Positions 1-10,832 of a DNA stretch of 64,000 bases are shown here, one piece after another; position 1 is the stretch's first letter, and every line of letters begins with the position of its first letter. A program made the position numbers and the translations under genes. The notes under the pieces are model-generated. The model was not told the origin of the DNA and searched no databases. It saw nothing but the letters and a program-made list of their open reading frames with translations. Origin of the DNA: Siphonodentalium dalli. Taxonomy: Eukaryota > Mollusca > Scaphopoda > Gadilida > Siphonodentaliidae. The DNA lies in contig CP136066.1 in assembly GCA_032622095.1 (NCBI GenBank), positions 91,781,319-91,845,318 of the forward strand. The letters run 5' to 3'.

Positions 1-279
1 ATCCTTAGTCCCATTGGGACAGTCAGAATGGGACTGTCACACATCTAGTTATTGCTGTTCATGAATTTTAGGATTGCTTTTAAGTTTATTAAATGTTTTG
101 CTGGTAACCAGATATATAATCCGAATGTGGATCTAAAATGCGGTTAAAGATTGAACACCAGCGCCCAGCCATTTACTTCATGGTGTGTAACGAAACAACT
201 GCAGACATATAGATGATCTCCAACAAGTTATGTTGGGATAGTAGATTTTATGAAACAAGTTTCATAAAATCTCATATTA

Positions 280-645
280 CAAAATAAGGAGTTGAAAATC
301 TTGTATAAAACATGAAAAAATCTAGAGCTTTATGCATTTTTAACAAATCAATATCCTTAAAAGAAGCTGAAAATTCAGACATTTACAGCGTTGGCTGAGA
401 CACTTCACAACCATATACGACGGTATTGCGCACTCAGGCTGCCGATGAAAACTATAGTCCCCTAATTTGCCTCTTTGTTTTTGTGTCTATTTTCATTAGT
501 GCAACGAAGTTGGACAAGAATTTAACTTTAATGAACAAAGCAATCATTTTTCAATGTCCTGTGTTGGTGTCATGCATGGCTTTTCGAAATAGTATTGATG
601 CACGCTGTCATTTTGTTGGTGCGATGCCAATTATCCTGGGAAGCA
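280..645 (+). repeat. Dispersed repeat family R1, copy a
   Basis: This stretch matches 14575-14935 in the same orientation. Shared blocks include the text around 'tagtcccc..aatttgcctctttg' and 'gtgcaacgaagttgg'. By eye the copies are roughly three-quarters identical with small indels. A perfect short hairpin (gattttatgaaac / gtttcataaaatc, 245-272) lies just upstream. No coding potential is convincing. Confidence 0.5.
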
Positions 646-654
646 TGCGCATAT

Positions 655-1000
655 TCATCACTAGTTCATTCATCAAAGCTCAGTGATCAGATATAAATTT
701 TTGAAATTTGTTATTTCCCCGGGATATGAATTTTTTGCGGCCTGGCAAATATTCGTCAAGCCGAAGTTCTCGGACCAATTTGTGGATGAAGATGGATAAC
801 TCTAAAATCAAGTGGCTTTGGGTGTTAGCGATTTGACAATCCGGCCAAATTTCATTGAACAAAATGTTGATAATTAACACAATTTGGACAATTTTATCGA
901 TTCTGATAACTGAAGCAGCATTTAAAAATATGTTGTTGTTGTTGTTGTTGGAATATGATGATATGGGGACCATCGAATTGGATTGAGTACCTTCAACTGA
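655..1000 (+). mobile_element. Fragment of TTAA-type MITE family M1
   Basis: The start (catcaaagctcagtgatcagat) matches the inner arm, and the end (gattgagtacctt) the terminal repeat, of the complete elements at 13798-14274 and 59616-60057. A related fragment with the same 'tcgattctga-aactgaagc' block lies near 56715-56800. The copy lacks a full left arm, so it is a remnant. A (GTT)n run at 932-949 sits inside it. Confidence 0.5.
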
Positions 1001-1361
1001 TCTTTAGTAGGCTCATGCAGTAGCATGAATAAAACAATATCAACTTGTGATAGGTCTTGTCCATTTCTGAATTCTTCAGAATTTATAAATACGTGCACCC
1101 CCTGTGTATATCAGTCATCTTACACAGCCTTATGTGAATGGTAGTTGATATATTCATGAACCACAATGGGGTGGAGGATATCCACATGCAGATCATCACT
1201 GGTTGCATTAAGACATCTTCTGAATTAAGCCACAACAGAAAATGTATAAACCTCATCAAAAAGCCACCTGTGCGGGGATACTTTGTGCAGTGCATCGTGT
1301 TAATGTTGGGGAAAACTGATTTATCAACAACAACAAAAACTCACAGGATCACTTTATTGTT
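1001..1361. other. No recognisable feature
   Basis: Overlapping short open frames occur on both strands, but none has a splice context or a family resemblance that I can support. Confidence 0.3.
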
Positions 1362-1641
1362 TTAAAGGGGGAATGTACACTAAATCCGACCATTTAGGGG
1401 ACCATCTCCTTTTATAATCAACAGAATATATGCAACAAATGAATGAATTTGAGCCATGGATTAGTGCAAAATACACTCGTGTGCTCTATGAACTATGCAA
1501 AGAAAATGGTAATTGTATTGAAAATGAATTTATGACTCCAGTCATAAATTAGTCATAAATTCATTTTCATTATAATTATCATGTTTTTAAAAAGGAGATG
1601 GTCCCAAAAATGGTCGGATTTAGTGTACAATGCCCATTTAA
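1362..1641. mobile_element. MITE with about 50-bp terminal inverted repeats, TTAA-flanked
   Basis: The left arm (from gggggaatgtacactaaatc) is mirrored by the right arm (gatttagtgtacaatgccc). Both contain the inner block ggaccatctcctttt and its complement. TTAA borders both ends (1362-1365 and 1638-1641), as for piggyBac-type insertions. The interior has a small palindrome (atgaatttatgac / gtcataaattcat). It is non-coding and non-autonomous. Confidence 0.75.
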
Positions 1642-1944
1642 GTTTCCACTTGTAAGAGAACACCCATTATTCCAGAAAGACAATCATGACAGGTTTGATA
1701 ATATAAGTACAAAAAGTAATGAAAATTAAAGTGCAATAGAACTACATGAGTTTTTGTGACATAATGTATTACTTTCAATTACATGCAATGCAGAAAAGGA
1801 CAATTACAGATTACTTTTCATTCACAAGCATTCAACCAGAGTAATATTGTTTAAAATTTTCAGTTGTTTAGATTTATAACTTTCAAATATTATTTAGAAG
1901 AAGTCCTGAACTCAGATTATATTACCAAAATATTTATTTAAACG

Positions 1945-2850
1945 TCCATCACAGTAAACATACCGGCCGCATTCATATATGCTGGTACTGGCATACCAGA
2001 ATTTAGACCTCACCGGCCGATATATAGTCAACCTGCTGGTAACATAATGGCAACTATATCGGTACCGGCCAAATTCAGACAACAAACCGGCAAGCCGACA
2101 CGATATCAAACCTATGTTATTTCAGTGTATAAATCACCGCGGTGCAACAGGGTGCAACGTTATTTGTCATATTGTGAAAGTACATCACGTATATGCATAG
2201 ATATCAGCCAATTTCTAAACTAGCGCCCGATTAACTGAACGATCGAGACCCGCAAAAGGATAAAAAAAAAAGGTGCAGCCATCAAATATCAGAATTTGTT
2301 GCCATCAAAGTCGCCTACCATTTATGACGGGTGAATGAATCTTGAATAACGCGGCTAAAAGTGTGGTATGAATCCCGCGTACCGCCTGGAAATGGCCTCA
2401 ATCCCGCGTACTAAAAAGGTTTATGTATGCATTTCTTGAATGTAATAATATGATGGAAGACTGTGTATCGGTCGTTGCGGGCCAGATATTGGCATGTCGT
2501 GAAGTTAGCCAGCAGTTAATCAGCACCGGCCGGTGCAGGCTAACTAGTGGCGAATAGATCATGCATGCAGGCAGTCGGTACCGGCCATAATTATGTAGGT
2601 AAGAAAACGGCAAGGCGACACGAAGTCAAACTCATATACATGTTTTTCATTGTAAATCACGACGATGCAAGTTGCAACGTAATATCACATATATTTTGTG
2701 AGAATATTAGTCAACAGTCTGGAATAGTTTACAATTATGCATTTTCTGCATGTATATAGTGAGATAATGTGACGACAGCCTGTATCGGCCGTTGCCGAAC
2801 CGCTATCGGGATGTCGTGAAATTTATAGTCCATATATTTTAACCAGCATT
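1945..2850. repeat. Diverged direct repeats rich in ACCGGCC
   Basis: Blocks around 2030-2180 and 2555-2705 resemble each other (ggtaccggcca, acggcaagccgacacga, gcaacgt-at). So do blocks at 2460-2520 and 2775-2840 (tgtatcggycgttgc, atgtcgtgaa). The arrangement suggests two or more diverged copies of a unit of several hundred bases. No terminal repeats were identified. Confidence 0.4.
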
Positions 2851-3796
2851 TCTAACTGAATGTGCATAATTATTCAGTGGGCATGGATATGTAAGGAATG
2901 TGCATGGTGTCATATCAACGGAGTCTTGAATAAACGCGTTTGTGGCATATAAAGTCCGTATATGAAAGTAGTTCACATATCTGATCATCGTACGGGAAGC
3001 GACGGGAATGTGACAAAAGCGACGATTAATTAAAGATGGTGTATCTCTTTCCTGAACGTTCTGTATAGATTCTGGATGTAAAGTAATAAGTTCGAATCAG
3101 AAAGACAAGTCAACACGGGCGTCTGTCACTAGGAATTAACTTATTTATCTAATTATTTTTCTGAGAACCGGGACAGAAATATGTGGCTATTAAGAAACCG
3201 GATTTTTATTAACATAAATTTTGCCCCAGGCTGGGTTCTTGTGTTCTTGCTGATTTCTTGTAGACACGCAATCTCAACAGCTCAGACATTTATCTATAAG
3301 TACATCTCTCATCCTTATATATATAGGAGACACTGGCACAAGGATGCAGGCCGGATATGCCACTTACAAGTACCGCATATTCAAATAATGGCGAATGAAA
3401 ACTTAAAGTGATGTGAAACACTCCTGTATGGTGATGGAGAATAATCTTTTTCAAAGTAGTATTTTTTTTTTTACAAATAGTGTATCAAAATTCACAGCAC
3501 ACACCGTCATTCTTATATAATAATTAAATGCAGTGACTATATATCGATGGCGAAATCGTTTTCGTTAGTTTATCGCCGATAGACGCGTCTCGAATCGAGT
3601 AGTAAATATATACAATTGGGCGTGGTTCTGACGATGTTTTCTATGGAGTGGTACGGCCGATTTGCTTCAATTTTTCGCCGATGTTAGTAGAATGTAATAT
3701 TCCTTTATAGTTGGCATAGCGCCTGCATACTAACTTATCAGTTTCATGCACCAGAACAAGTACATAACATGTCTTTAAATGGAGGTGATATATACA
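2851..3796. other. No recognisable feature
   Basis: AT-rich sequence downstream of the minus-strand gene. I see no coding exon, tandem array or inverted repeat of note. Confidence 0.3.
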
Positions 3797-3802
3797 TTTA
3801 TT
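3797..3802 (-). terminator. Candidate poly(A) signal for the minus-strand gene
   Basis: TTTATT on the plus strand gives AATAAA on the minus strand, about 160 nt past the stop codon at 3962-3964. Position and sequence fit a cleavage and polyadenylation signal. Confidence 0.45.
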
Positions 3803-3961
3803 TAACTTTTTTTTTATATAAAACAACAGTTTCTGTGAGTTTAGTAAACATTTTAACACCATATCCGACGATTATCCGTAATATTTTGTACATTGTGTAC
3901 ATAGAAATTTAATACAGCGGGAAAAATTGTCACATGACCGGATGATCCAGTCATGGAAGGA

Positions 3962-4200
3962 TTAACCCTTTGAACAGAAAGCAGTTGGCATCACCATGTC
4001 TCGATTCTGCGCAGACAACGCGTACGATTCTCTTCTATTATGCTCGTCGTCCTCTATGGTGCCGAGTTTGGCTACTGATTTCTTGACTGCGGCGGTAGAG
4101 GATCCGAATCTTGGAATCAGTGTCTCCGAAGGCATCTTCTCTTGGATGAACGATTCTGGCTGCTTCAGGCGTGAGGGAAATGGAGAAGGTGGTCGTTTAC
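3962..4200 (-). CDS. Last coding exon (exon 2) of unrecognised disordered protein
   Basis: The exon starts after an acceptor reading TTTGCAATTTACAG on the minus strand and ends at TAA (3962-3964). It adds 78 residues. The exon 1 donor leaves one base (G), and this exon opens with GT, so the junction codon is GGT (Gly) and the frame continues exactly. The tail is rich in Pro, Ser, Lys and Arg (KRPPSPFPSRLK near its start, EDDEHNRRES near its end), without transmembrane segments or Cys-rich modules. With exon 1 the protein is 306 residues. I do not recognise the family. The matching phase is the main evidence that the two exons belong together. Confidence 0.6.
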
Positions 4201-4363
4201 CTGTAAATTGCAAATCACATACATGTACTTTTACTTCTATTTCGCAGATAAAGTGAAGTTATAACCACGTTTTGAGATTTTCTCATTTTTGTATCAGGAA
4301 CTAGTCTATTCAACAAGAGACACGTGCATTATCAATGACTTCACTCGGATATAACCTCTTCAA

Positions 4364-4718
4364 TTAACCCTTTACCCAACAGAACGGCCCTGTGCCAATG
4401 CATTCTCTTATATATGCGAGTCGACCATAGGTCGCCTCGCATATATAAGAGAATGCATTGGCTTAACACATTAAAAATTAAAAATTATTTTTTTAGGCCA
4501 ATGCATTCTCTTATATATGCGAGGCGACCTATGGTCGACTCGCATATATAAGAGAATGCATTGGCACAGGGCATAACTGTAACTATCACAATGTGGTCAA
4601 GGAGCCGGTTCCAATGATATCCATATTTGTATGGTTCTATTGAGACAGACCGAAGATATTTTAGGCTGTTGAAGCTTTATTTGGCCGGGTTTGGCCGGTT
4701 TGTTGGGTAAAGGGTTAA
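4364..4718. mobile_element. Double-hairpin MITE, TTAA-flanked (family DH), intronic
   Basis: Ends read TTAACCCTTTACCCAAC and GTTGGGTAAAGGGTTAA, a TTAA target with CCCTTT termini as in piggyBac-like elements. Inside lie two near-perfect palindromes of about 65 bp (4397-4463 and 4497-4565). Each has the arm tgccaatgcattctcttata and its complement. The element lies in the 3.07-kb intron of the minus-strand gene. Relatives: 7062-7140, 50529-50670, 59098-59361, 63371-63639. Confidence 0.8.
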
Positions 4719-5082
4719 GTATATAAACCATATTCGCACAATGCTACAATACACGACCCTGGTAATAAGGTGGTGGCCTTGACTATAGTTGACACATATA
4801 TGTGAATGGAACAGAATTTACTCACCGCATGGTTGTACCAAACTGATCATACATTAAATAGTGACAAATAGCAATAATTATAGTTAAAGTTTAACAGAAG
4901 AGTCTCCCAGTCACCACAGGTATTTCATGGTTGTATGTACATGACCAATTCGACAGATATGGAGATTTTATTTCCATGTGAAAACTGAAATGGCTGAGCC
5001 GTTGCGATTGCACGAGGCAGTGAATGCGCGCCATTGACCAGATACGCAATCTCTGCCAGAGTTGTGCGTCTTATACCATAGA

Positions 5083-5231
5083 TGATTTACAACGAGTCCC
5101 CAGTTTATAGCGGAATTTACCAAACGAGTCCAGTAAATTAGGTCTGGACCGAGCCTTTGGTGAGGTACAGACCTAATTTACTGGACGAGGTTTGTAAATT
5201 CGCTATAAACTGGGGACGAGTTGTAGATTCT
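5083..5231. mobile_element. Palindromic MITE with about 63-bp arms, intronic
   Basis: The left arm (gatttacaacgagtcccc... through ggtctg) is mirrored by the right arm (cagacctaatttactgga... through gttgtagattc), with a loop of about 20 bp. A smaller palindrome sharing 'acgagttgt' lies at 9437-9482. It is non-coding and sits inside the intron of the minus-strand gene. Confidence 0.7.
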
Positions 5232-6337
5232 ATTTATTGTATTATCCAAAACCTCGTCAAAACATACTTAAATCAACAATGGGACACGAAACTAACGTTC
5301 TTCTATACGGCATGCAATGCCGTTTCGCGTAACTATGCATTGTTTGACCGCGTAAAGAAATAGTCCCTTAATGGCGTATATTTAATGACATAACTTTTCA
5401 AACTCTTCATTCATTATAGTTTGTTGGAAAAATATTGGGAGCCATAGTATTTTGAGACGTAGCGTACGGAATGTAAACAGACGACAAACCGGAAGTCAAA
5501 GGTCACCTGGCACTATTTCCTGTTATTAAACGAACGTTTAATATCACAATTTATAGAATGGGTTTATTGCATGGAATAAGGGTAGGATCATGTCATAGAT
5601 ATAGATAACTCTGGTGGAGATTGATATAAACTGAAATAAACAGGAGAATCACAACATGGGCAGACAACCGTGACAGCATTGGCCAATTTAAATTGTTCTG
5701 AATCACATATATACACTGTCCCCTTATCAAAAATGGCCCTTCTGTGTTTTCAAGCGAAAATAATAAATTATAAATCATCGTGCCACAGCTTTTCAATGAG
5801 ATGTCCACAATCTCTGATCATAAATTTAGCTGGACGAATTTCAAATGGTATTTGATATTTCCCTTTATTAAATTATTATTTCTGATGTTATGAAGGTATT
5901 ATTTTTAGTTTCTTTAAACATTATGTATACCTGGGTTGTTCAACACACTGTTATATTAAAATTTCATCCCCACTTGATCATTAAAAGTAATTTTATACGT
6001 GTGCACCCACAATTATTTTGATAATTCGCGTGTAATCATACAAAAATAAATGTGCAGCTGTTTTGAAAACTAAGCATTAACTTTTGATAGTAGGAAAACT
6101 TTAGTGAACTAACTATAGCATTTGTTCAACCAATATTATATAGAGCTGTAAATCAACAACTGGATCGTGTCATGTTTTAGTTTTTAAGATTCTGGCGTCA
6201 TGTAGTTTTACGTGTGGATCACACACGCGTGGGGTCTTCCGCGTAATTTCGTTCAAGCCGAACTTCATGGCGACATGGTCCCAATTTCCAATGTCAAACT
6301 ATTTGCAATGTTTGTAATATAAAAAAAAACAACTTAT
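5232..6337. other. Intronic DNA without recognisable features
   Basis: Part of the intron between 7267 and 4201. Several short open frames, none with a splice context. Confidence 0.3.
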
Positions 6338-6575
6338 ATCGGACCTTCGGACTATTGAGCCTTCGGAGTATCGAACCTTCGGATTATCGGATCTTCAGAG
6401 TATCGGACCTTCGGAGTATCTGACCTTCGGGGTATTGGGTCTGCGGAATATAAGACCTTCGGAGTATTGGACCTTCGTAATATGGGCCCTTCGGAGTACT
6501 GGACCTTCGTAATATTGAACCTTCTGAGTATTGAACCTTCGGAGTATCGGACATTCGGAATTAAGGGTTGATACC
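6338..6575. repeat. 16-bp minisatellite (gaccttcggagtatcg)
   Basis: About fourteen imperfect copies of gaccttcggagtatcg in tandem. Reading through it on the minus strand gives a 16-residue protein period, which explains the open frame there without invoking a gene. Confidence 0.8.
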
Positions 6576-7061
6576 GTTCCCCAAGCGTCAATTCCGCCAA
6601 TATCGACATCGATTATAATATCGAATATTCACAGGATCCTATACTGTAAAACAGCCTTTTACCGAAATAAGCCAGTTTGGCATCGTTTTAATTCGCTGAC
6701 AAATGGAACTGTATTAATGTGAATAGCATTGATTCGCGATCGATGAAGAATTTCCGTTTGTGTGTGGCCACTGTTCCAATGAGATCAGATATGACGAGAA
6801 GGGAGCAGGGAAGATGACATTTATAACTACACAATCTACAATCAACCACACAATGGAAAGAGTTAGCGAGCACCACCACGTTCAGAATTGTAAACCCCAT
6901 CATGTATATAGTTCATGTAGATACTGTAAACGCATTAATAATTTCTCGAAAGAAGTACATGTAGTAAGAAATACATTTACGACGCACCTATCATGGTCAT
7001 GATATTTAAACACAAGAAGAGCTGACAAAAAGTCCAAGCCTGCTGTCGTGACGGGACAGAT

Positions 7062-7140
7062 TATATGTGCCAGTGTATTCGCTTATATATTATGCGAGTC
7101 TCCCACATGGAGCCTCGAATATGTAAGAGAATGCACTGGC
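7062..7140. repeat. Single hairpin of the double-hairpin (DH) MITE family
   Basis: gtgccagtgtattcgctta and the diverged complement taagagaatgcactggc flank a gagtctccca loop. The following text (aacacggtcaaggtacatattgttaggccaat) matches the spacer between hairpins in the 59098 and 63371 copies. The second hairpin is missing, so this is a truncated copy. Confidence 0.65.
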
Positions 7141-7267
7141 TATAACACGGTCAAGGTACATATTGTTAGGCCAATATATATTAATTTATATTTCGCAAAA
7201 TTTCAGGAAGTTCCAGTCGTAACCTTGGCTTAAGTAACTAAGTAAAGCAATTATTTGTTAATTTTAC

Positions 7268-7949
7268 CTGTAGGCTGCAGATAAGCTGGTATAGCTGTCG
7301 GAAATTCTCCGTCGCGTTGGACCGACGCGTAGTGATAGTCTGAATGGCACCTGGATATGCTATCCAGTCTTCTACGATCAGTGTTCCGATTGAAACTGTT
7401 TGTTGGGTACACATTAGCGGAGCGGACGAGTGGCGCCTCTGCCCCTCGGGTCCTCTCAGAAGATCCCCGTGTTGGGAATCCGTGACGATTCGGCATCATC
7501 TCGATCTCCGTTCCAATGGATCTTCGTCTGTATTCCGGGTGTCTCTTGGGCGCAAAACCACCTACACCAGAGCTCGACGTTTCACGACGCAGGGGCGCTA
7601 TCTCATCCTCAGAATCATCATCATCATTAACACCTGGGTGAATCGGTGCCATGTCTGCCATGGTTCGTCTTCTTGGGGAAATGAGTTTAGGTTTCGTGTA
7701 TGGGAACTCTGACGTTAGAATATAGTGAGTCTCTTTTGGTGCACCGTTATCTAGAGTGACATCCGAATCACAGTTGTCTTGGTTTACTTCAGCCATTGGG
7801 TCCGTTTCCTCACAAATATCCAACACCATGAGTGTCTTCTGACCTCTCTGGACAGTACCACGCTTCTTATCATTATTTAATGACTTCTTTACTTCCGTTT
7901 TTGAATCAACTGCGCCCAGGTTTGAAATTTTGCAGTTAATTGAACCCAT
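7268..7949 (-). CDS. First coding exon of unrecognised, putatively N-myristoylated protein
   Basis: The frame is open further upstream but has no ATG there. It meets in-frame stops beyond about 8070, so the first usable Met is at 7949-7947. That start reads MGSINCKISN: Gly2, Cys at position 6 and Lys7 fit the N-myristoyltransferase pattern, with Cys6 a possible palmitoylation site. The exon gives 227 residues plus one base and ends at donor CAG|GTAAAAT. It is low-complexity and charged: an acidic run (NDDDDSEDE), basic patches (SPRRR, YRRRS), no hydrophobic segment, so probably intrinsically disordered. It is divergent from the gene at 8237. Function unknown. An upstream non-coding exon is possible. 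Confidence 0.6.
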
Positions 7950-8236
7950 CAAGTACGGAACAACTTTAGGAACGTGTCCGCACCCACCATCATCAATTCG
8001 CGAAACGAAATTCAAGACGGAAGAGTGACTACCAGGACGTTTACGTCCGGTGCATTGTGACGTCACTTCCGGCGACGCCTAACTGGATTATACTCGAGTC
8101 ACGACTAATCGTTCTTCCTGCTAAAAAGCTTAAAACTATTCTGTTTCCGTGATATACCAATCGGTTTCCATTCTGGGATCAAATATTTGAAGACACACGG
8201 AGCTAAATTACTGTACTTTATGATTTACAGAAGACA
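7950..8236. promoter_or_regulatory. Bidirectional promoter of the divergent gene pair
   Basis: The two start codons (7949 minus, 8237 plus) are 287 bp apart. The interval holds a perfect palindromic CRE, TGACGTCA (8058-8065), overlapping CACTTCCGG (8064-8072), the complement of an ETS core CCGGAAGTG. A further palindrome, ggacgtttacgtcc, lies at 8035-8048. CRE and ETS sites are typical of TATA-less bidirectional metazoan promoters. That transcription starts here is inference. Confidence 0.6.
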
Positions 8237-9232
8237 ATGGGTTGCGCGCCTTCCAGAAGACTCAGTGCTCACAAAATGTCGGAGAACAAAGAAAACGACT
8301 TAGTTGTTGAGAGTGTGCACTCTGTCAATGTATGTGAAGTGGACGACAGTCGATCAGAGAAGGACACAGAGAAAAGTAAGACGACAACAGAAACCGAAGA
8401 AACAAAGAGATGTCAAAGCGGTATAAGCAAAACATCGATGGAGAATGGTTCTCATGGAACTGAAAGTCCGTTAACAGCAAATGGACAACACACAGGAAGT
8501 GGAGTGGTTTCACCAACAACAACGGAAAATGAACAATTCATGAAAAACTCTACTCGAACCAGCGACAAACAGAAAGAAGTTCTGGCCATAGAAAATGTCG
8601 AGGACTCTGCAGATGGCACTGGGACGGGCAATAGTTTGGGATCGAATTCTAACAATGCCAACAACTCTGGGCATTTCAAGTCAATTCCTTATAGAAAGAG
8701 CCAAATTCCGGTCCCAATAGGGCGATTTGACTATTTCAGAAAATTATCAAAGGAAGCCAAACCAGTAGAAAACAAATTATTTACACACGGCAGGCTTATA
8801 CGTGAGGATGCGATGATTATTGAATCGAAAACACCGGGTTCGGAAGAAACCTGTTCGGCTAGATTCGAGAGATGTGTTGTAAATGCTACCACAGAGAGAT
8901 TTGCGGGTAACACTGTGAACAATGATAAGGAAATATGTCAGAAGACAATACTAGAAGAGCTCAAACAAGTTGGAATAATACCAGAAACACAGCGTGTGGG
9001 CGTGAAAAAAGTTTCCGATGGTATGGATGACACTAGGCCTGGGAAGCTAAAACTACCACCCATCGACGCTGACACGACGCCACACAGTGACACAATAATT
9101 GATTTCTATGAAAAAGGCGGCGGGAGTTCTCCCGAAGTTCGATTTTTGAAGGATATCAAACTCAAAGCAACATTAATGCAGAGTGACGAGCATAGACTCA
9201 AACGGAAAATCATAGATTTAGACATTCTTTAA
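8237..9232 (+). CDS. Single-exon N-acylated protein, STMND1-like N-terminal region
   Basis: 331 residues, uninterrupted. The start MGCAPSRR has Gly2, Cys3, Ser6 and basic residues, a strong dual myristoylation and palmitoylation signal suggesting a membrane-tethered cytosolic protein. It is mostly Ser, Thr, Glu and Asn-rich and probably disordered. Around residues 236-249 it reads KTILEELKQVGIIP. This closely resembles, as I recall it, the ILEEL..GII segment of stathmin domain-containing protein 1 (STMND1), which also begins MGC and lies N-terminal to that family's stathmin helix. A KLKLPPI motif follows. No long tubulin-binding stathmin helix is visible; the protein ends DLDIL. It could be a diverged or shortened STMND1 relative or an unrelated MGC-start protein. 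MGCAPS also occurs at the start of PDE8 enzymes, but no catalytic domain is present. Confidence 0.7.
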   Translation: MGCAPSRRLSAHKMSENKENDLVVESVHSVNVCEVDDSRSEKDTEKSKTTTETEETKRCQSGISKTSMENGSHGTESPLTANGQHTGSGVVSPTTTENEQFMKNSTRTSDKQKEVLAIENVEDSADGTGTGNSLGSNSNNANNSGHFKSIPYRKSQIPVPIGRFDYFRKLSKEAKPVENKLFTHGRLIREDAMIIESKTPGSEETCSARFERCVVNATTERFAGNTVNNDKEICQKTILEELKQVGIIPETQRVGVKKVSDGMDDTRPGKLKLPPIDADTTPHSDTIIDFYEKGGGSSPEVRFLKDIKLKATLMQSDEHRLKRKIIDLDIL

Positions 9233-9436
9233 CAATCACCCACTCATACTTGCGATATTTTAAAATGCAATACAACTAATAACAAAAAAAAACCGCTTTA
9301 GTTAGCGGTGCATGTATATATATACGCGCTCATTAACCGAGTCGGTTCCCTATATTAATCCTCCATAATTACGAGACTGCTTTGTTACCACGTTAAAAAT
9401 AATCCAAGTTGTAATAACAAGTAGACCGCACTTCAC

Positions 9437-9482
9437 AAATTTGATTCACAACGAATCGTAGACGAGTTGTGAATCAAATTGT
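9437..9482. repeat. Short inverted repeat
   Basis: aatttgattcacaac and gttgtgaatcaaatt face each other across about 14 bases. It lies about 200 bp past the stop of the 8237 gene and may be a tiny MITE related to the palindrome at 5083. Confidence 0.5.
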
Positions 9483-9689
9483 ATCAAACGAGGATCATAA
9501 AATCTTATATCCCAACATTAGTCGGATTCCTTATGTCATTTTGCATTTTTGGTTTGTTAAAAGCGATCTGAAAACGGATTATGTATGCCTAGTAGGTGTG
9601 TGTTCAGGATTGACTTGTTTCCATCCTTGAATTTTGGCAGGTCGGCCTAAATCGGGGTCAACATCATTTAGAGAGCGTTTCGTATTTAC

Positions 9690-10050
9690 AGAAAGCGATA
9701 GATGGTGCCATCTGGCGTATGGTGATCGGTGCGATTTGAAACTTCTCCAAACTACTAGATATGACCATTACATGTATTTTTGAAAATTTTGATGTGATCG
9801 GATCATTCTTGTTGGATACAGTTGTGATCAAAATTTAACACTGAGCGCTATGGAGATTCTAGTACTTTGGATAAATGGCGCCATTTTTCGTATGATGATA
9901 TGCGCGTACTGATATTCCTAAAAAATACTAAGTATGAAACACAGACGTAGTTTTAAAAAGAATGGATGTGATCAGATGATTCTTGCTGGCTACAGTTGCG
10001 ATCAAAATTTAACACTTAACCCTATGGAGAATTTCGTGTTATGCTCAAAC
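9690..10050 (+). repeat. Tandem duplication with a unit of about 178 bp
   Basis: The blocks 'gatgtgatcggatcattcttg..gatacagttgtgatcaaaatttaacact' and 'gatgtgatcagatgattcttg..gctacagttgcgatcaaaatttaacact' recur about 178 bp apart. So do 'atggtgccat' and 'atggcgccat'. Two diverged copies. Confidence 0.55.
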
Positions 10051-10422
10051 GTTGATTGTAATATCACTTATTGGCAATCGTGCGCAACTATATATGAAGT
10101 TTAACACTCGTGTTTGACCCACTGTAACTATCCGTGATTTAATAGTTGCAATATATGATATAGTTATGCCTCAAGATACAGTAATTGGCAAAAGTACGTA
10201 TCGAATGGTTTTGTAGTTTCGATAATATGCAGCCTGTTGAATCAAATTAAACTATTCACAAGACTGTTCACGATGTGGTTACATATTATTTCATTTTTTA
10301 TTTGATACTTGCCTGTCTTGTGGTCCACTGACTAGACAGTTTTAAAACCACATTGTTGATCATAACGGGATGTAGTGTCACAGATACATAAGTATAGATA
10401 GTAGTTGTTCGGTGTCATTAAC

Positions 10423-10663
10423 TCAATCGTTGTCATCGGAGTCTATCCCACATGCACTGCGTGAGAGAATCTGTGTTTTCGCAGGATTTGTGCTACTGAT
10501 AAACGGACATTTCGGTGCAGCTGTGATCTTTACTATAGCGGTATAGGCTTTGCTTTCACGCTTCCCACGCCAGTTAACTTTGGCCAACTTCAGTGCAGCG
10601 ACTGAAACCCAACTTTCACCATCAATATTCTGACCACAGTTAATCTCCACGCTTCGTGTATAG
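10423..10663 (-). CDS. Candidate terminal exon of an unrecognised gene
   Basis: On the minus strand a good acceptor (ttacttgattttcacag) opens an 80-codon frame ending in TGA at 10423. It has an even, coding-like composition (for example EINCGQNIDGESWVSVAALK, then ITAAPKCPFIS) and an acidic tail SACGIDSDDND. Entry phase is 2. I recognise no domain. The nearest candidate exon upstream (10832-10706) does not join it in phase, so the transcript structure is unclear. Confidence 0.35.
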
Positions 10664-10705
10664 CTGTGAAAATCAAGTAAATTCGAATTTTAACTAAATT
10701 AGAGC

Positions 10706-10832
10706 TTAATGAGTAAAATAGGTATGAACCATAGTTGCATTTTCATGCATTCCGAGTAGGTGCTTAGTAACCGTTACTAATGAGCTATCGGGACCGGTGG
10801 CAAAGTCTCCCGATCTTATAATGATCAGTGGC
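10706..10832 (-). CDS. Candidate exon with a duplicated relic nearby
   Basis: The acceptor catgttctgcatatag is followed by a frame reading PLIIIRSGDFATGPDSSLVT and ending at a stop at 10706. The core (cactgatcattataagatcgggag) recurs in diverged form near 11350-11385, where it is broken by a stop. Exon duplication in this locus is therefore likely. No donor in the right phase links it to 10663. Confidence 0.25.

Noticed and set aside
6352-6609. 85-residue minus-strand protein with 16-residue repeats
   Set aside because: Translation of a 16-bp minisatellite; no splice context.
7950-8066. Upstream extension of the minus-strand gene to 8066
   Set aside because: The extension would start with GTG; no in-frame ATG exists before stops upstream. 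The ATG at 7949, with its myristoylation-type sequence, is the better start.
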